Position numbers and translations under genes: made by a program
Shown: positions 4,693 to 6,040 of the stretch, in pieces
Layout: each line of letters opens with the position of its first letter
Numbering within the stretch: position 1 is the stretch's first letter
Notes under the pieces: model-generated
What the model saw: only the letters and a program-made list of their open reading frames with translations
Database searches by the model: none
What the model was told of the DNA's origin: nothing
NCBI GenBank assembly: GCA_030747885.1
Contig: JASLJW010000097.1
Span: forward strand, 1-6,040
Direction of reading: 5' to 3'
Length of the DNA: 6,040 bases
Source: Candidatus Thalassarchaeaceae archaeon
GTDB lineage: Archaea > Thermoplasmatota > Poseidoniia > Poseidoniales > Thalassarchaeaceae

Positions 4693-6040
4693 TCACTTTG
4701 GACCAGTCATATCTTCTGGACGAACCCATTCATCAAATTGAGAGGCTGTTAGAAGACCTAATTCTAGTGCACTCTCCTTTAGTGTAAGTCCTTTCTCATG
4801 AGCATTCTTTGCTATTTTTGCCGCAGCATCGTAACCAATGTGGTTGTTAAGAGCAGTTACAAGCATCAAGGAATTATCGAGATGTTCTCGAATATTCTCT
4901 CGATTTGGTTGAAGTCCGTCTATGCATCGTTCCCTAAATGATCGGCACGAATCTGTAAGCAATGATGCAGAATGAAGGAGATTGAATATCATCATCGGTT
5001 TGAACACATTGAGTTCAAAATTACCTTGTGAACCACCAACAGTCACCGCTGTATGATTTCCCATTACTTGAGCGCATACCATGGTCAAAGCTTCACATTG
5101 TGTGGGGTTGACTTTTCCAGGCATTATCGAAGAGCCTGGCTCATTGGCAGGTAATTCCAATTCTCCCAATCCACTACGAGGGCCAGAACCAAGCCACCTT
5201 ACATCATTTGCAATCTTCATCAATGAAACAGCAAGAACACTGAGTGCACCACTCATTGCTACGATTGAATCATGCGCCGCAAGTTGTGCAAATTTGTTGT
5301 CTGCTGAACAAAACGGAAGGCCTGTTTGGTTGGCTATTGATGCTGCAACACGATCTGCAAATTCAGGATGCGTGTTAAGTCCAGTTCCAACTGCTGTACC
5401 TCCTAGAGCAATTTCGAAGAGTTCATTCAGAGATGCTTCGATACGTGCAATAGATGCATCCAACTGAGCAACCCATCCACTCACTTCTTGACCTAATGTA
5501 AGAGGAACGGCATCCATCAAATGAGTTCGTCCGATTTTCACGATGTCTTTCCATTCTTCGGCTTTACTTGCTAGTGCATCACGCAATGCACGAACTGATG
5601 GAAGGACTTCATGATGTACCGCTTCAGCTGCTGAAATATGCATGGCTGTGGGGAATGTGTCATTGCTTGATTGTGCCTTGTTAACATGATCATTTGGGTG
5701 AATCGGATCCTTACTACCAAGTACACCTCCAGCAATTTCAATTGCACGATTGGCAATTACTTCATTGGCATTCATGTTTGATTGGGTGCCTGAACCTGTT
5801 TGCCAAACACTTAGGGGAAAATGGTCATCCAAGTTTCCCGAGAGTACTTCAGTTGCTGCTTCAATAATCAAATCTGCAAGGGTCGGATCAAGAGTTCCTA
5901 AGTCCTTGTTTGTTTCAGCAGCAGCCTTCTTCAAAATTCCAAATGCACGGATAACTCCACGTGGCATCAAATCATCGCCAATATCGAAATTCAACAATGA
6001 GCGAGCGGTTTGTGCCCCCCAATAACGATCGTCGGGGACC
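4693..6040 (-). CDS. fumC: Class II fumarate hydratase (fumarase C), N-terminus just beyond window edge
   Basis: It catalyses reversible hydration of fumarate to L-malate in the TCA cycle; class II enzymes are cytosolic, iron-independent homotetramers. The frame stays open to the right edge: before the TTG at 5997 it reads VPDDRYWGAQTARSL, the conserved N-terminal fumarase segment, so that TTG is internal. About 448 residues are visible and roughly 15 are missing. Signatures are intact: SGTQSNMNANE, KAQSSNDTFPTAMHI, GRTHLMDAVP with the conserved His at 5521-5523, GGTAVGTGLNTH, and GSSIMPGKVNP (5104-5136) carrying the flexible-loop catalytic Ser and Lys. TQCEALTMV after that motif points to fumarase rather than aspartate ammonia-lyase or argininosuccinate lyase, which share the fold. 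It ends TGPK-stop (TGA) at 4693 and is transcribed towards the structured RNA. There is no sign of frameshift or decay. Confidence 0.96.
   Translation of the reverse strand, partial: VPDDRYWGAQTARSLLNFDIGDDLMPRGVIRAFGILKKAAAETNKDLGTLDPTLADLIIEAATEVLSGNLDDHFPLSVWQTGSGTQSNMNANEVIANRAIEIAGGVLGSKDPIHPNDHVNKAQSSNDTFPTAMHISAAEAVHHEVLPSVRALRDALASKAEEWKDIVKIGRTHLMDAVPLTLGQEVSGWVAQLDASIARIEASLNELFEIALGGTAVGTGLNTHPEFADRVAASIANQTGLPFCSADNKFAQLAAHDSIVAMSGALSVLAVSLMKIANDVRWLGSGPRSGLGELELPANEPGSSIMPGKVNPTQCEALTMVCAQVMGNHTAVTVGGSQGNFELNVFKPMMIFNLLHSASLLTDSCRSFRERCIDGLQPNRENIREHLDNSLMLVTALNNHIGYDAAAKIAKNAHEKGLTLKESALELGLLTASQFDEWVRPEDMTGPK

Noticed and set aside
5995..5997. TTG as the start codon of fumarase
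   Set aside because: The upstream in-frame codons encode the conserved VPDDRYWGAQT segment, so translation must begin beyond the right edge.

Overview
The window looks like a stretch of AT-rich chromosome from a free-living, probably marine microbe. My best guess is a planktonic euryarchaeon of the Marine Group II (Poseidoniales) type, at moderate confidence. The reasons are the mix of a secreted S15 peptidase lipoprotein, an M32 metallocarboxypeptidase and an acidic propeller protein, TATA-like promoter elements, and T-run termination without typical bacterial -35/-10 boxes. No rRNA or other phylogenetic marker is present, so a bacterium is not excluded.

Layout, left to right. (1) Positions 1-707, minus strand: the N-terminal third of a lipoprotein X-Pro dipeptidyl-peptidase/CocE-type serine hydrolase that runs off the left edge. 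It has a lipobox and an intact GKSYDG nucleophile motif. (2) Positions 708-811: a short divergent promoter region. (3) Positions 812-3995, plus strand: three co-directional genes, encoding a small bacterioferritin-like four-helix protein (812-1231), a full-length M32 carboxypeptidase (1299-2816) and a cytoplasmic WD40/PQQ-like beta-propeller with a charged tail (2853-3995). They are spaced 67 and 36 bp apart and could be one operon, closed by a hairpin plus T6 at 4040-4063. (4) Positions about 4064-4692: a protein-free block of about 630 bp. It holds a TATA-like element and then about 430 nt (4103-4535) that reads as a large, highly structured non-coding RNA on the plus strand. This RNA has higher GC than the genes, at least seven consecutive local hairpins, three of them capped by GCAA tetraloops, A/G-rich unpaired stretches and a 12-bp perfect hairpin near its 3' end. 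Two further inverted repeats follow. (5) Positions 4693-6040, minus strand: a nearly complete class II fumarate hydratase whose first few residues lie beyond the right edge.

The protein genes are ordinary metabolism: peptide scavenging outside (S15) and inside (M32) the cell, iron or redox handling by the ferritin-like protein, and the TCA cycle (fumarase). The unexplained item is the structured RNA. I looked for RNase P, SRP RNA, tmRNA, tRNA and self-splicing intron signatures and could not match any of them. It is therefore reported as a candidate RNA of unassigned class.
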